NCBI RefSeq assembly: GCF_900101905.1
Contig: NZ_FNAJ01000001.1
Coordinates: forward strand, 620,001 to 684,000
Direction: 5' to 3'
DNA length: 64,000 nucleotides
Origin: Myxococcus virescens
GTDB lineage: Bacteria; Myxococcota; Myxococcia; Myxococcales; Myxococcaceae
The position numbers and the translations under genes are program-made. Below are positions 29,135 through 36,561 of this stretch, one piece after another. Position 1 is the stretch's first letter. Each line of letters begins with the position of its first letter. The notes under the pieces were generated by a model. It did no database searches and was not told the origin of the DNA. It saw only the letters and a list, made by a program, of their open reading frames with translations.

Positions 29135-29740
29135 GTGTCGGCAAACAAGGGAGTCGAGCAAGCCATGGTGACGGACGCCCCTTCCAGACTGGCAACGGAA
29201 GAGCTGATGTCCCGTGCTGCGCGCGTGCGGCTGCTCGTCTTCGACGTGGACGGGGTACTTACCGACGGCGGCCTCTACTACGGCCAGGACGGCGAGCTGA
29301 TGAAGCGCTTCGACGTCAAGGACGGCCATGCGCTCGTCATGGCCCGGCTGTCCGGGTTGCCCGCCGCCATCCTCACCGCCCGCACCTCCGGCATCGTGGA
29401 GAAGCGCGGGCGGGAGCTGGGCCTCGCGGCCGTGTTCCAAGGCCGCCGTGACAAGTCGGCCGCGCTCAAAGAGCTGGTCACCCAGTTGGACGTGCCCCTG
29501 GACGCCTGCGCGTACATGGGTGACGACCACAACGACCTGGGTCCACTTTCAATGGTGGCTCTTTCCGCTTGTCCTGCGGATGCGGTCCCCGAAGTGCGCC
29601 GCGAGGCACACTTCGTTACCCAGAGTCCTGGCGGCCGAGGGGCCGCTCGCGAACTCGTGGAGCTGTGTCTCAAGGCCAGTGGCCGCTGGGACGACGCAGT
29701 GGGTCTGATGAGAGGGACTGATAGGCGCGGTACTCTGTGA
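29135..29740 (+). CDS. kdsC: KdsC-like Kdo 8-phosphate phosphatase (HAD family)
   Basis: The product of about 190-201 residues has the HAD motif I LLVFDVDGVLTDGGLYY (nucleophilic Asp and the acid Asp), motif II AILTARTSG, the Lys of motif III in RRDKSAAL and motif IV MGDDHNDLGPL. This is the KdsC subfamily of short, cap-less, tetrameric phosphatases that release phosphate from Kdo 8-phosphate. A GTG at 29135 directly follows the kdsA stop; the ATG at 29165 with GGGAG upstream is the alternative. Because the genes kdsA and kdsC are adjacent, the assignment is firm. Confidence 0.88.
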   Translation: MSANKGVEQAMVTDAPSRLATEELMSRAARVRLLVFDVDGVLTDGGLYYGQDGELMKRFDVKDGHALVMARLSGLPAAILTARTSGIVEKRGRELGLAAVFQGRRDKSAALKELVTQLDVPLDACAYMGDDHNDLGPLSMVALSACPADAVPEVRREAHFVTQSPGGRGAARELVELCLKASGRWDDAVGLMRGTDRRGTL

Positions 29741-29819
29741 GGTTGAAGAAAACCCGTGTTCAAGGTAGGTGAATAGTTCCATGGGCAGCGGAATCATGCA
29801 GCAAGAGGGGAGTACGGCC

Positions 29820-30401
29820 ATGACGGACCAGCTCTACACGACGCACGACATCAGTCGTTTGCTTCAGGTGGATCCGTCCACGGTGAGCAAGTGGATTGAC
29901 CGTGGCATCCTGATGGCGTTCAGGACGCCGGGTGGCCACCGCCGCGTGCGGTCGGCGGACCTGCGCACGTTCCTCATCACCCACCAGATGCCGGTTCCCG
30001 AGGAGCTCGGCAGCGGCACGGTGCGCCTGCTCGCGGTGGATGACGAGCGTCCGGTGCTGGACGCCATCAAGCGCGCGTTCAAGCCGTTCGCGGCCCAGGT
30101 GGAGCTGCAGACGACGACGAGCGGCGTGGAGGCGTTGCTGCTCGTGTCCGAGCAGAAGCCGCACGGCATGATCATCGACCTCAACATGCCGGACATCGAC
30201 GGTCTGGAAGTCTGCCGCCGCATCCGCGCGCGCAAGCAGATGGAGGGCGTGCGGCTCATCACCATGACGTCCGCGCATACGCCCGAGGTCGTGGAGCAGT
30301 CCAAGCAGGCCGGCGCGCTGGCGTGCATGGCGAAGCCGCTGGACGTGCAGCAGGTGCTGGAGCTGTTCCGCGTTCCGCTGGCGCTCAGCGCCAAGCGGTA
30401 G
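29820..30401 (+). CDS. HTH (MerR/excisionase-like) plus receiver domain regulator
   Basis: The start is set at ATG 29820, preceded by GAGGGGAGT; earlier in-frame starts lack one. The 193-residue protein has an N-terminal winged HTH of the MerR/BldC type (YTTHDISRLLQVDPSTVSKWIDRG, then FRTPGGHRRVRSADLRTFL). A C-terminal receiver domain follows (LLAVDDERPVLDAI, phosphoacceptor D120 in IIDLNMPD, and AKPL with the Lys). The order is the reverse of ordinary response regulators, where the receiver comes first. No histidine kinase gene is next to it. It probably binds DNA in response to phosphorylation. Confidence 0.82.
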   Translation: MTDQLYTTHDISRLLQVDPSTVSKWIDRGILMAFRTPGGHRRVRSADLRTFLITHQMPVPEELGSGTVRLLAVDDERPVLDAIKRAFKPFAAQVELQTTTSGVEALLLVSEQKPHGMIIDLNMPDIDGLEVCRRIRARKQMEGVRLITMTSAHTPEVVEQSKQAGALACMAKPLDVQQVLELFRVPLALSAKR

Positions 30402-30407
30402 GACAGG

Positions 30408-30438
30408 CAGGGCTTCCGCCTTGCTCGCGGAAGCCCTG
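30408..30438. terminator. perfect 12-bp hairpin between convergent genes
   Basis: CAGGGCTTCCGC pairs exactly with GCGGAAGCCCTG across a seven-base loop. It lies between the HTH-receiver gene and the hsp20 gene, whose 3' ends face each other, and could end both transcripts. Confidence 0.7.
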
Positions 30439-30496
30439 GCAGGGATTTCAGTGGGAGGCAGGTGACCTCCCTGGCCCGCGGTGTGCGCCCGCGGCT

Positions 30497-30940
30497 TCAG
30501 CCCTGGACCTTGACTTCGATGACGCGGGGCTTGGACTCCTCGCGCCGAGGCAGGGTCAGCGTCAGCACACCCTGCTCGTAGCGAGCCTCCACCCGGCTTG
30601 CGTCCACCGTGTCAGGCAGCGCGAAGGAGCGGGCGAACGTCCCGAAGACGCGTTCCTGGCGGCGCACGTTGACGCCCTCCGCGCGCGGCTCGGCCTTGCG
30701 CTCGGACTGCACGGTGAGGATGTCCTTCTCCACCGTCACCTGGATGGCCTTCGCCTCCAGCCCGGGCATGTCCAGTTGGAGCGTGAGGCCGCTTTCGGAT
30801 TCGGTGATGTCCGCGGCCGGCGTGCGCTCACGCGGGGCCTGGCGCCACATGGGCTGCGTCAGCTCGCGGAAGAGCGCGTCGACATCGCGCATCAGCGGGT
30901 TCACCACGACGGCGGAGTTGAACGGATTGCGAGTCTGCAT
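30497..30940 (-). CDS. small heat-shock protein Hsp20 family
   Basis: The start is ATG 30940 with AGGAG upstream; the longer frame to 31123 has no coding character. The 147-residue protein has an N-terminal arm (FRELTQPMW), an alpha-crystallin domain from about residue 40 (PAADITESESGLTLQLDMPGL), the FGTFARSFALPDTVD strand, and the C-terminal GVLTLTLPRREE with the I-x-V tail (VIEVKV). It acts as an ATP-independent holdase in the cytoplasm. The 210 bp upstream contain TTGACA on the minus strand (31086-31081), without a good -10. M. xanthus has several Hsp20 proteins, including a spore protein; which this is cannot be decided here. Confidence 0.88.
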   Translation of the reverse strand: MQTRNPFNSAVVVNPLMRDVDALFRELTQPMWRQAPRERTPAADITESESGLTLQLDMPGLEAKAIQVTVEKDILTVQSERKAEPRAEGVNVRRQERVFGTFARSFALPDTVDASRVEARYEQGVLTLTLPRREESKPRVIEVKVQG

Positions 30941-31150
30941 GGTCGTCTCCTGTTCGTGACGTCCTCGCGGACGCACGGCATGAATGAGCCTGGGTTGTTC
31001 TGGTTCGCGGTCGCCGCGGTGCCCCCCACCGGAGCTCCAGCGCCGCCTCACAAGACTCAAGAGAACCATGCTTCGGAACGTGTCAAGCAACGCCCCGGCG
31101 CCTTCACCGGCGCCACGTTTCACGCCCGCCCGCCTGCCCCCCAGGCCACC

Positions 31151-31345
31151 TCAGTCGTCGTCGCGACCAAGGTGCACGGCGAAGCTCTCCTCGTCGCGGG
31201 ACACCTGCACCGTCCAGGGACGGCAGCACACCGGGCAGTCCTCGATGTACGTCTCCGAGGCCACACCAATGGGGTCCACGGCGACCTCCACTTCCTCACC
31301 GCAGTAGGGGCACAGCTGGGCGGCGGATTCCGCGAAGGGCTGCAT
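31151..31345 (-). CDS. CPXCG-motif cysteine-rich small protein
   Basis: This 64-residue protein carries CPYCG near the N-terminus and CPVCC in the middle, the paired zinc knuckles of the CPXCG family. Between them is EVEVAVDP, and after them CRPWTVQVSRDEE. The family is widespread and short, with unknown function, presumably a zinc-binding fold. It is the only gene on its strand between the Hsp20 gene and the divergent MshEN gene. Confidence 0.8.
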   Translation of the reverse strand: MQPFAESAAQLCPYCGEEVEVAVDPIGVASETYIEDCPVCCRPWTVQVSRDEESFAVHLGRDDD

Positions 31346-31405
31346 GGCTGGGTCTCCTCATCACGGACTCAGCGTCCGCGCATCTAGACGGTAGAATGCC
31401 GAGCC

Positions 31406-32254
31406 ATGGCCTCTCCTTCCCGGAATCGCATTGGCGACATCCTCGTCAAGGCACGCGTCATCGACGACTTGCAGCTGCGCAGCGCACTGGCCACCCATGA
31501 CCAGTGGGGCGGACGTCTGTCACGCATCATCGCGGACCTGGGTCTGGCCACCGATGACGTCATCACCGAGGCCATCTGCCAGGGCCTGGGAATGCAGCGC
31601 ATCCAGTTGGGCAACGTCACGCGCGACGCGGGCGCGCTCTCACGCGTGGACGTGAGCCTCGCCGAACAGAAGGCCGTCTTCCCGGTGTCGCTCAAGGACA
31701 ACGGCAAGACGCTGGTACTGGCCATGGCGGACCCCACGGACCTCGGCACCCTGGACCAAGTGGCGGCGAAGAGCCGCGCACGCGTGGTCGTCATGGTGGC
31801 GGGCGAGCGTGAAATCGAACACGCCATCCTCCGCCACTACCGTGGCCAGGAGCCCGTCGTCAGCACGCGCTTCGGCGGCAACAAGCGCCCGAGCAGCTCG
31901 GACGCGCCGGAGGACGAGGACGAGTTCAAGGTCGTCGACATGAGCGGAAACACGGTGGTGAAGCGCATCGCCGACATCACCCCGCCCGCTCCCGCCGCGG
32001 CGCCTCCGCCCGCGCCCCGCGCGCCGGAGCGCGCCACCGCCCCAGGCGCAGGCGCCAGCGCCGCGGACATCCTCGACGAGATTCTGGCGGGTGGCACGCC
32101 CGCCAACGAGTGGACGGACGAGGACCTCAAGCGGCTGCAGACGGTGCAGCAGAACCAGGAGAAGAGCTCCAAGATTCTGCGCGCGCTGCTCGAGCTGCTG
32201 CTGGAGAAGAACCAGCTCCAGCAGCGCGAACTGGCGGCGCGGATGCGGCTGTAG
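31406..32254 (+). CDS. protein with a GspE/PilB N-terminal (MshEN-like) domain
   Basis: The 282-residue protein begins with IGDILVKARVIDDLQLRSALATHDQWGGRLSRIIADLGL, the helical N-terminal domain of type II secretion and type IV pilus assembly ATPases. It continues with LSLAEQ-KAVFPVSL-type strands and LVLAMADPTDLGTLDQV. The region then becomes Pro/Ala-rich, and a coiled-coil of Leu, Glu and Gln closes the protein. No ATPase domain is present, so this is a stand-alone input domain. MshEN domains can bind c-di-GMP in some proteins; whether this one does is unknown. It is followed by a serB gene reading the other way. Confidence 0.75.
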   Translation: MASPSRNRIGDILVKARVIDDLQLRSALATHDQWGGRLSRIIADLGLATDDVITEAICQGLGMQRIQLGNVTRDAGALSRVDVSLAEQKAVFPVSLKDNGKTLVLAMADPTDLGTLDQVAAKSRARVVVMVAGEREIEHAILRHYRGQEPVVSTRFGGNKRPSSSDAPEDEDEFKVVDMSGNTVVKRIADITPPAPAAAPPPAPRAPERATAPGAGASAADILDEILAGGTPANEWTDEDLKRLQTVQQNQEKSSKILRALLELLLEKNQLQQRELAARMRL

Positions 32255-32263
32255 GGCGCGCCC

Positions 32264-33463
32264 TCAGCCGGCGCCGGAGCCCGCTTCCAGCAGCTCGCGG
32301 CCGGTGAGCCCCAGCAGGTAGAGGATGCTGTCCAGGCCGCCCGCGGAGATGGACGTGTCGGCCGCGGCGCGCAGCTTGGGCTTCGCTCGGAAGGCGATGC
32401 CCAGCCCGGCGCGCTCCAGCATCAGCAAGTCGTTGGCGCCGTCTCCCACGGCGACCACCTGGTCCAGCAGGATGCCCTCCGCCTGCGCCAGCGACTCCAA
32501 CAGCTCCGCCTTGCGCTGCGCGTTGACGATGCGGCCCACGGTGCGGCCGGTGAGCTTCCCGCCCTGAATCTCCAACTCGTTGGAGTACGCGAAGTCGATG
32601 CCCAGCCGCGCCTTCAGCGCCTCGGCCGCCACGGAGAAGCCGCCGCTGATGACGGCGGTGCGGTAGCCCAGCCGCTTGAGCACGCGCACCAGCGTCTCCG
32701 CGCCCTCCGTCAGCGGCAGGTTCGCCGCGAGCTGGTGGACCACGGATGCATCCAGGCCTCGCAGCAACGCCACGCGCTGACGCAGCGATTCGTCGTAGTC
32801 CATCTCGCCGTGCATGGCGCGCTCGGTGATGCGCGACACCTGCTCGCCCACGCCATGCGCGCGCGCCAGCTCGTCGATGACCTCGATGCGGATGAGCGTG
32901 GAGTCCATGTCCATGACGACCATCCGCTTGCCGCGCCGGAACAGGCTCTCGCGCTGCAACGCCACGTCGAACCCGCCCGACTGCATGGACAGCTCCAGCA
33001 GCGCGTGCTTGAGCGCGTCGGGCGGCTGGCCCGGCGGCAGGCTGATGTGGATGTCCACCGAGCCCAGGTGCGGCTCGCTGAGACGCGTGATTCGCTCCAC
33101 GTTGGCGCCGTGCCCCGCGAGCACCTGCGTCAGCGCATGAAGCTCCCTCGCGCCCAGGGCGCGGCCCACGGCGGTGACGACGTGGCGCGCGGACGCGGCG
33201 GGCGTGGCGGGCGCCTCCACCGCCTGGAAGTCCAGCGCCACGCCCAGCGTCTGCGCGGCGGACAGCAGCGTCTCCAGGGTGCCGCTCGCCGGGGGCAGGC
33301 GCACCAGCAGGCAGAGCGTGAGGCGTCCCTGCACCACCACCTGCTCCACGTCGAGCAGCTCGGCGCCAGCTTCCGCCAGCAGGCCGGTGAGGCGCGAGAC
33401 GATTCCGGGATGGTCCTTCCCGGTGACGGTGATGAGCACGCTTTCGGACAGGGGCGGAGTCAT
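32264..33463 (-). CDS. serB: phosphoserine phosphatase with two ACT domains
   Basis: The start is ATG 33463 (MTPPLSESVLI). The 399-residue protein has two ACT-type domains (LITVTGKDHPGIVSRLTGLLAEAGAELLDVEQ and, less conserved, TAVGRALGARELHALTQVL) and then the HAD phosphatase with MVVMDMDSTLIRIEVIDELA, AVISGGFS and VAVGDGANDLLML. This is the long SerB form. It makes serine from phosphoserine, and the ACT domains may give end-product control. GC-rich, no signal peptide, cytoplasmic. Confidence 0.92.
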   Translation of the reverse strand: MTPPLSESVLITVTGKDHPGIVSRLTGLLAEAGAELLDVEQVVVQGRLTLCLLVRLPPASGTLETLLSAAQTLGVALDFQAVEAPATPAASARHVVTAVGRALGARELHALTQVLAGHGANVERITRLSEPHLGSVDIHISLPPGQPPDALKHALLELSMQSGGFDVALQRESLFRRGKRMVVMDMDSTLIRIEVIDELARAHGVGEQVSRITERAMHGEMDYDESLRQRVALLRGLDASVVHQLAANLPLTEGAETLVRVLKRLGYRTAVISGGFSVAAEALKARLGIDFAYSNELEIQGGKLTGRTVGRIVNAQRKAELLESLAQAEGILLDQVVAVGDGANDLLMLERAGLGIAFRAKPKLRAAADTSISAGGLDSILYLLGLTGRELLEAGSGAG

Positions 33464-33536
33464 GGCGCCACGGAGTGTGGCAGCCCCCATCGTGCGCGGC
33501 GAGCCCCGAGTGCGCCGGGGCCCGGCCGCTCGTCCG

Positions 33537-35117
33537 TCACTCCTTCGGCGTGTCCGAGGAGATGACGAGGTCGCCCTTGGCGAGGAACTCCTTGTCCGGG
33601 AACGCCTTGTAGAAGTCCTCCAACATGGCGTCCACGTCCGGGTAGCGCTGCTCGCGCTTGTCCTGGGTGGCCTTGTCGAAGAGCTGGTCGAGGCCGCTGG
33701 GGGCCTCCGGGTTGACCTCGGAGGGCAGCGGCGAGCGGCGGCCCGGAATCTGCCCGGTGAGCATCTCGTAGAGCAGGATGCCCAGCGCGTAGACGTCCGC
33801 GGAGGCGCCCGGCTCCTTGCCGCCCCGGTTCATCAGCTCCGGCGCCATATAGGCCATGCCACCCGTGCCCACGAAGACCTGGGGCATGCCCTTGGTGGCG
33901 TCCACCTCCACCACGCGGCCCAGGCCGAAGTCGGCCAGCTTCGCGTTGCCGTACGTGTCGAAGAGCACGTTCTCCGGCTTGATGTTGTGGTGCGTGAGGC
34001 CCGCGGCGTGCGCGGCCCGCAGGCCATAGGCCATCTGCAGGAAGGCGCGCAGCGCGAAGGGCACTGGCACGCCGTTGCCACCACCCGCGTCCAGCCGCTC
34101 ACGCAGGCTGCCCTGCATCAGCTCCAGCACGAAGTACGGCCGGGCGGCGTCCACGTTCTGATCCACCACCTGGACCACGCCCGGGTGGCGCACCTGCGCC
34201 TGGGCACACAGCTCCTTCTTCAGGCGCTTGAGCACCTCGCCGCGCTGCAGGAAGGAGAAGTAGCCGAAGATGTCCTTCAGCTCCTTGAGGCAGATGTCCA
34301 GGCCCAGCGCGGTGACGCGCCCCTTGAAGACGGTGCCCAGCGGCCCGGTGCCGATGGGGTCGAACTTCTGGTAGCGCAGGTCCAGCTCGGCGCCCTTCGG
34401 AGCGGGAGCGGCAGGCGCTGCTGCGGCGGCGGAGGTGGAAGCGGGGGGAGGAGACATGGGGGCGGCGGCAGGCGCGGGAGAGGTGGGGGACGGCGCGGGG
34501 GTGTTCGACGCGGTGAAGGGCCCCTGGACGATGACGGTGGCCTCGCGGCGGGGCTCGGCGGCGGCCTCCGCGCGGGGCCCCGGGGCTGACGGCGGCGGCA
34601 TGGGGATGGCCGCGGACGGCATGCCCAGGTCCAGCGCGGGCATGGCCGAGCGCGAGCTGCGCACCGGCGGCATGGGCGGCGGCGCGGGCGGGCCGGAGGG
34701 CACGGGCGGCGCGCCGTCGACCTCGGCCTCATCCAGCAGCAGCTCCGGCGGAGGCGGAGGAACCATCAGCGGCTCGTCCCCACTGGCCCCATCCAGGGGC
34801 GCGTCCGCGGCGGCGGCCAGCTGATCGGCGAAGAACTCACCGACCTCCAGGGAGAATCGCTCGTTCAGCTCCCCACCCGCCACCTGCTCGCCCTGGTCGG
34901 TGAGCTTGAGCTGGGCCTCGCGGTCCATGGCGATGTAGTGGAATTTGCGCAGGAAGAAGAAGTAGTTGTCGAACTCGAGCGACACGGATGGCTCGAGTGC
35001 GGCCTTCACGTCTGCCAGCTTGTTCGAGCGTCCAAGACGGCCGTTCTCCCTCAGGTTCCGGAGGATGAACAGCGCCTCGCCACTGACGGTGTCGCGATTG
35101 AGGGCGGGCTTCTGCAT
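33537..35117 (-). CDS. Ser/Thr protein kinase homologue lacking the catalytic Asp (likely pseudokinase)
   Basis: Of 526 residues, 1-110 form an N-terminal domain of unknown type and 110-245 a Pro/Ala/Ser-rich linker. A protein-kinase fold follows from about 250. It keeps the glycine loop (256-264), the ATP-binding Lys (K278), a metal-binding DFG (396-398) and APE (425-427). The catalytic loop, however, reads HHNIKPEN where active kinases have HRDxKPEN: the catalytic Asp is Asn378 (codon AAC at 33986-33984). It may therefore bind ATP and partners without transferring phosphate, or keep weak activity. M. xanthus has about a hundred such kinases, some inactive. No transmembrane segment is seen. 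Confidence 0.85.
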   Translation of the reverse strand: MQKPALNRDTVSGEALFILRNLRENGRLGRSNKLADVKAALEPSVSLEFDNYFFFLRKFHYIAMDREAQLKLTDQGEQVAGGELNERFSLEVGEFFADQLAAAADAPLDGASGDEPLMVPPPPPELLLDEAEVDGAPPVPSGPPAPPPMPPVRSSRSAMPALDLGMPSAAIPMPPPSAPGPRAEAAAEPRREATVIVQGPFTASNTPAPSPTSPAPAAAPMSPPPASTSAAAAAPAAPAPKGAELDLRYQKFDPIGTGPLGTVFKGRVTALGLDICLKELKDIFGYFSFLQRGEVLKRLKKELCAQAQVRHPGVVQVVDQNVDAARPYFVLELMQGSLRERLDAGGGNGVPVPFALRAFLQMAYGLRAAHAAGLTHHNIKPENVLFDTYGNAKLADFGLGRVVEVDATKGMPQVFVGTGGMAYMAPELMNRGGKEPGASADVYALGILLYEMLTGQIPGRRSPLPSEVNPEAPSGLDQLFDKATQDKREQRYPDVDAMLEDFYKAFPDKEFLAKGDLVISSDTPKE

Positions 35118-35182
35118 GGGGAAGCGACTCTATGCCGTCCCCACGCCGTGGCTCAACGGATGACTGGCGGTAAAACGCGCCC

Positions 35183-35932
35183 CTACTTGATGCGCAAGAG
35201 CTGCTTCACCGTCTCCAGGACTTCCACGAAACGCACCGGCTTGCGCAGGTAGATGTCCACGCCCAGCTGCATGGCGCGGTCCTGCGCCTCCTTGCCGCCG
35301 GCGGAGATGGCGATGATGGGGATGGTGCGCAGCGCTTCTTCCTCGCGCATCCGCTCCACCAGGGCGAAGCCGTCCATCACCGGCATGTAGAGGTCCGTCA
35401 TCACCAGATTGAAGCGGTCCTCGCGCAGCATCAGCAGCGCGTGGTGCCCGTCCGGCGCGAAGTGGACCTCCAGGGGGACCTTTCCGTGCAGCTCGCCGCT
35501 GGCCAGCTTCTTCAGCACGTAGCTGTACATCTCGATGATGTGCGGGTTGTCCTCGACGATGAGCACACGATACCCCTCGTGCTCTGCGTGGGACGCGTGG
35601 CTGTCTGCTCCTGCCGCACTCAAGATGTCACCCAGTTTCCGCCGGTCCTGCTCGCGCTCCACGCGAACGCCGACGCCCGCGGGCTGATCGGGGCCCGCTG
35701 GCCGCATCCAGGCCACGGTTCCGCTGACTTCTACCGGATCCAGCAGTCCCGGGAAAGAAAGTGCGAGCCGGACCTCGTCCCCCATGACGAAGGCCTGGTC
35801 CGTCTGGACGAACAGGCCCTCGTGGGACAGGTTCTCCGTCACGTCGCGGGCCTGGCGCCCGTCCGTGTAGTCCACTCTCAGCACGGCCGGGACGCGGGGG
35901 TGCTGGCGCTTGTCCTCTGGACCCGGGTTCAT
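35183..35932 (-). CDS. PilZ domain plus receiver domain protein
   Basis: The 249-residue protein has an N-terminal PilZ-like domain (about 1-100) with both c-di-GMP-binding elements, R-x3-R (R9, R13) and N-x-S-x2-G (N34-G39). A CheY-type receiver follows (about 121-249; VLIVEDNPHIIEMYSYVL, phosphoacceptor D180 in MTDLYMPVMDGF, ISAGG and RKP). It thus has two signal inputs and no recognisable output domain. I recall this pairing as a paralogous family in myxobacteria. Role unknown; motility or exopolysaccharide control is a guess. A minus-strand promoter is visible at 36004-35976. Confidence 0.85.
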   Translation of the reverse strand: MNPGPEDKRQHPRVPAVLRVDYTDGRQARDVTENLSHEGLFVQTDQAFVMGDEVRLALSFPGLLDPVEVSGTVAWMRPAGPDQPAGVGVRVEREQDRRKLGDILSAAGADSHASHAEHEGYRVLIVEDNPHIIEMYSYVLKKLASGELHGKVPLEVHFAPDGHHALLMLREDRFNLVMTDLYMPVMDGFALVERMREEEALRTIPIIAISAGGKEAQDRAMQLGVDIYLRKPVRFVEVLETVKQLLRIK

Positions 35933-35975
35933 AACAAGGGCTTGAAATCGCTCGGCAATTTGCTGATGGCAACCC

Positions 35976-36004
35976 AGTGTAGCTTCGAGGGTTTATGTTG
36001 ACAA
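35976..36004 (-). promoter_or_regulatory. sigma-70-type promoter for the PilZ-receiver gene
   Basis: On the minus strand, TTGTCA (36004-35999) and TACACT (35981-35976) are separated by exactly 17 bases. Transcription would start near 35969, giving a leader of about 37 bases before ATG 35932. The -35 element overlaps that of the opposite promoter. Confidence 0.5.
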
Positions 36005-36026
36005 CGTAGCCATTGGGGCAATACGT
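35998..36026 (+). promoter_or_regulatory. candidate promoter for the nuo operon
   Basis: TTGACA (35998-36003) is a perfect -35 and ATACGT (36021-36026) a weak -10, 17 bases apart. A start near 36033 would leave only about five bases before ATG 36038, which has no Shine-Dalgarno sequence, so the message may be nearly leaderless. Confidence 0.4.
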
Positions 36027-36037
36027 ACCGGCCCGCC

Positions 36038-36526
36038 ATGGCGGAGCCCCTGTTCACCTCTGAAGAGCAGAAGAAGTTCGACGCGGGAATCGCGGAGATC
36101 ATCTCCCACTACCCCCCGGATCGGAAAAGCGCGGGCATGCTCCCAGCGCTGCGTCTGCTCCAGGAAATCAAGGGATGGCTGCCCCCGGAAGGGTTGCGGC
36201 TGGTGGCGAAGCATCTGGAGGTCACTCCCGAGCGGGCCATGGAAGTGGCCAGCTTCTACGTGATGTACCACCTCAAGAAGCCGGGCAAGTACGTCATCGA
36301 CGTCTGCACGAACCTGTCCTGCTCGCTGTGGGGCGCGGAGAAGATGCTCGCCTACCTGGAGGAGAAGCTGGGCCTCAAGGCAGGTGAAGCCAATGAGAAG
36401 TTCACCTTGCGAGAGACCGAGTGCCTGGCCTCGTGCGGTACTGCGCCCTGCCTGCAGATCAACGAGGATCACCACGAAAGCCTGACCCAGGCGAAGCTGG
36501 ATGCCATCCTCGCCAAGTTGAGCTGA
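36038..36526 (+). CDS. nuoE: NADH-quinone oxidoreductase subunit E
   Basis: The 162-residue protein has the thioredoxin-like fold of the NuoE (24 kDa) subunit. The [2Fe-2S] cluster ligands are in CTNLSCSLWG (Cys x4 Cys spacing) and later CLASCGTAPC. The start ATG 36038 has no clear Shine-Dalgarno sequence. With NuoF it accepts electrons from NADH. It opens an operon of seven complex I genes on the plus strand. Confidence 0.93.
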   Translation: MAEPLFTSEEQKKFDAGIAEIISHYPPDRKSAGMLPALRLLQEIKGWLPPEGLRLVAKHLEVTPERAMEVASFYVMYHLKKPGKYVIDVCTNLSCSLWGAEKMLAYLEEKLGLKAGEANEKFTLRETECLASCGTAPCLQINEDHHESLTQAKLDAILAKLS

Positions 36527-36561
36527 ACCCCCACCCTTCTTAGGCTTAGGACGTCATCGAC

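Noticed and set aside
31058-31086. Heat-shock or sigma-70 promoter for hsp20 (TTGACA at 31086-31081)
   Set aside because: The -35 is perfect but no acceptable -10 or heat-shock consensus is at the right distance.
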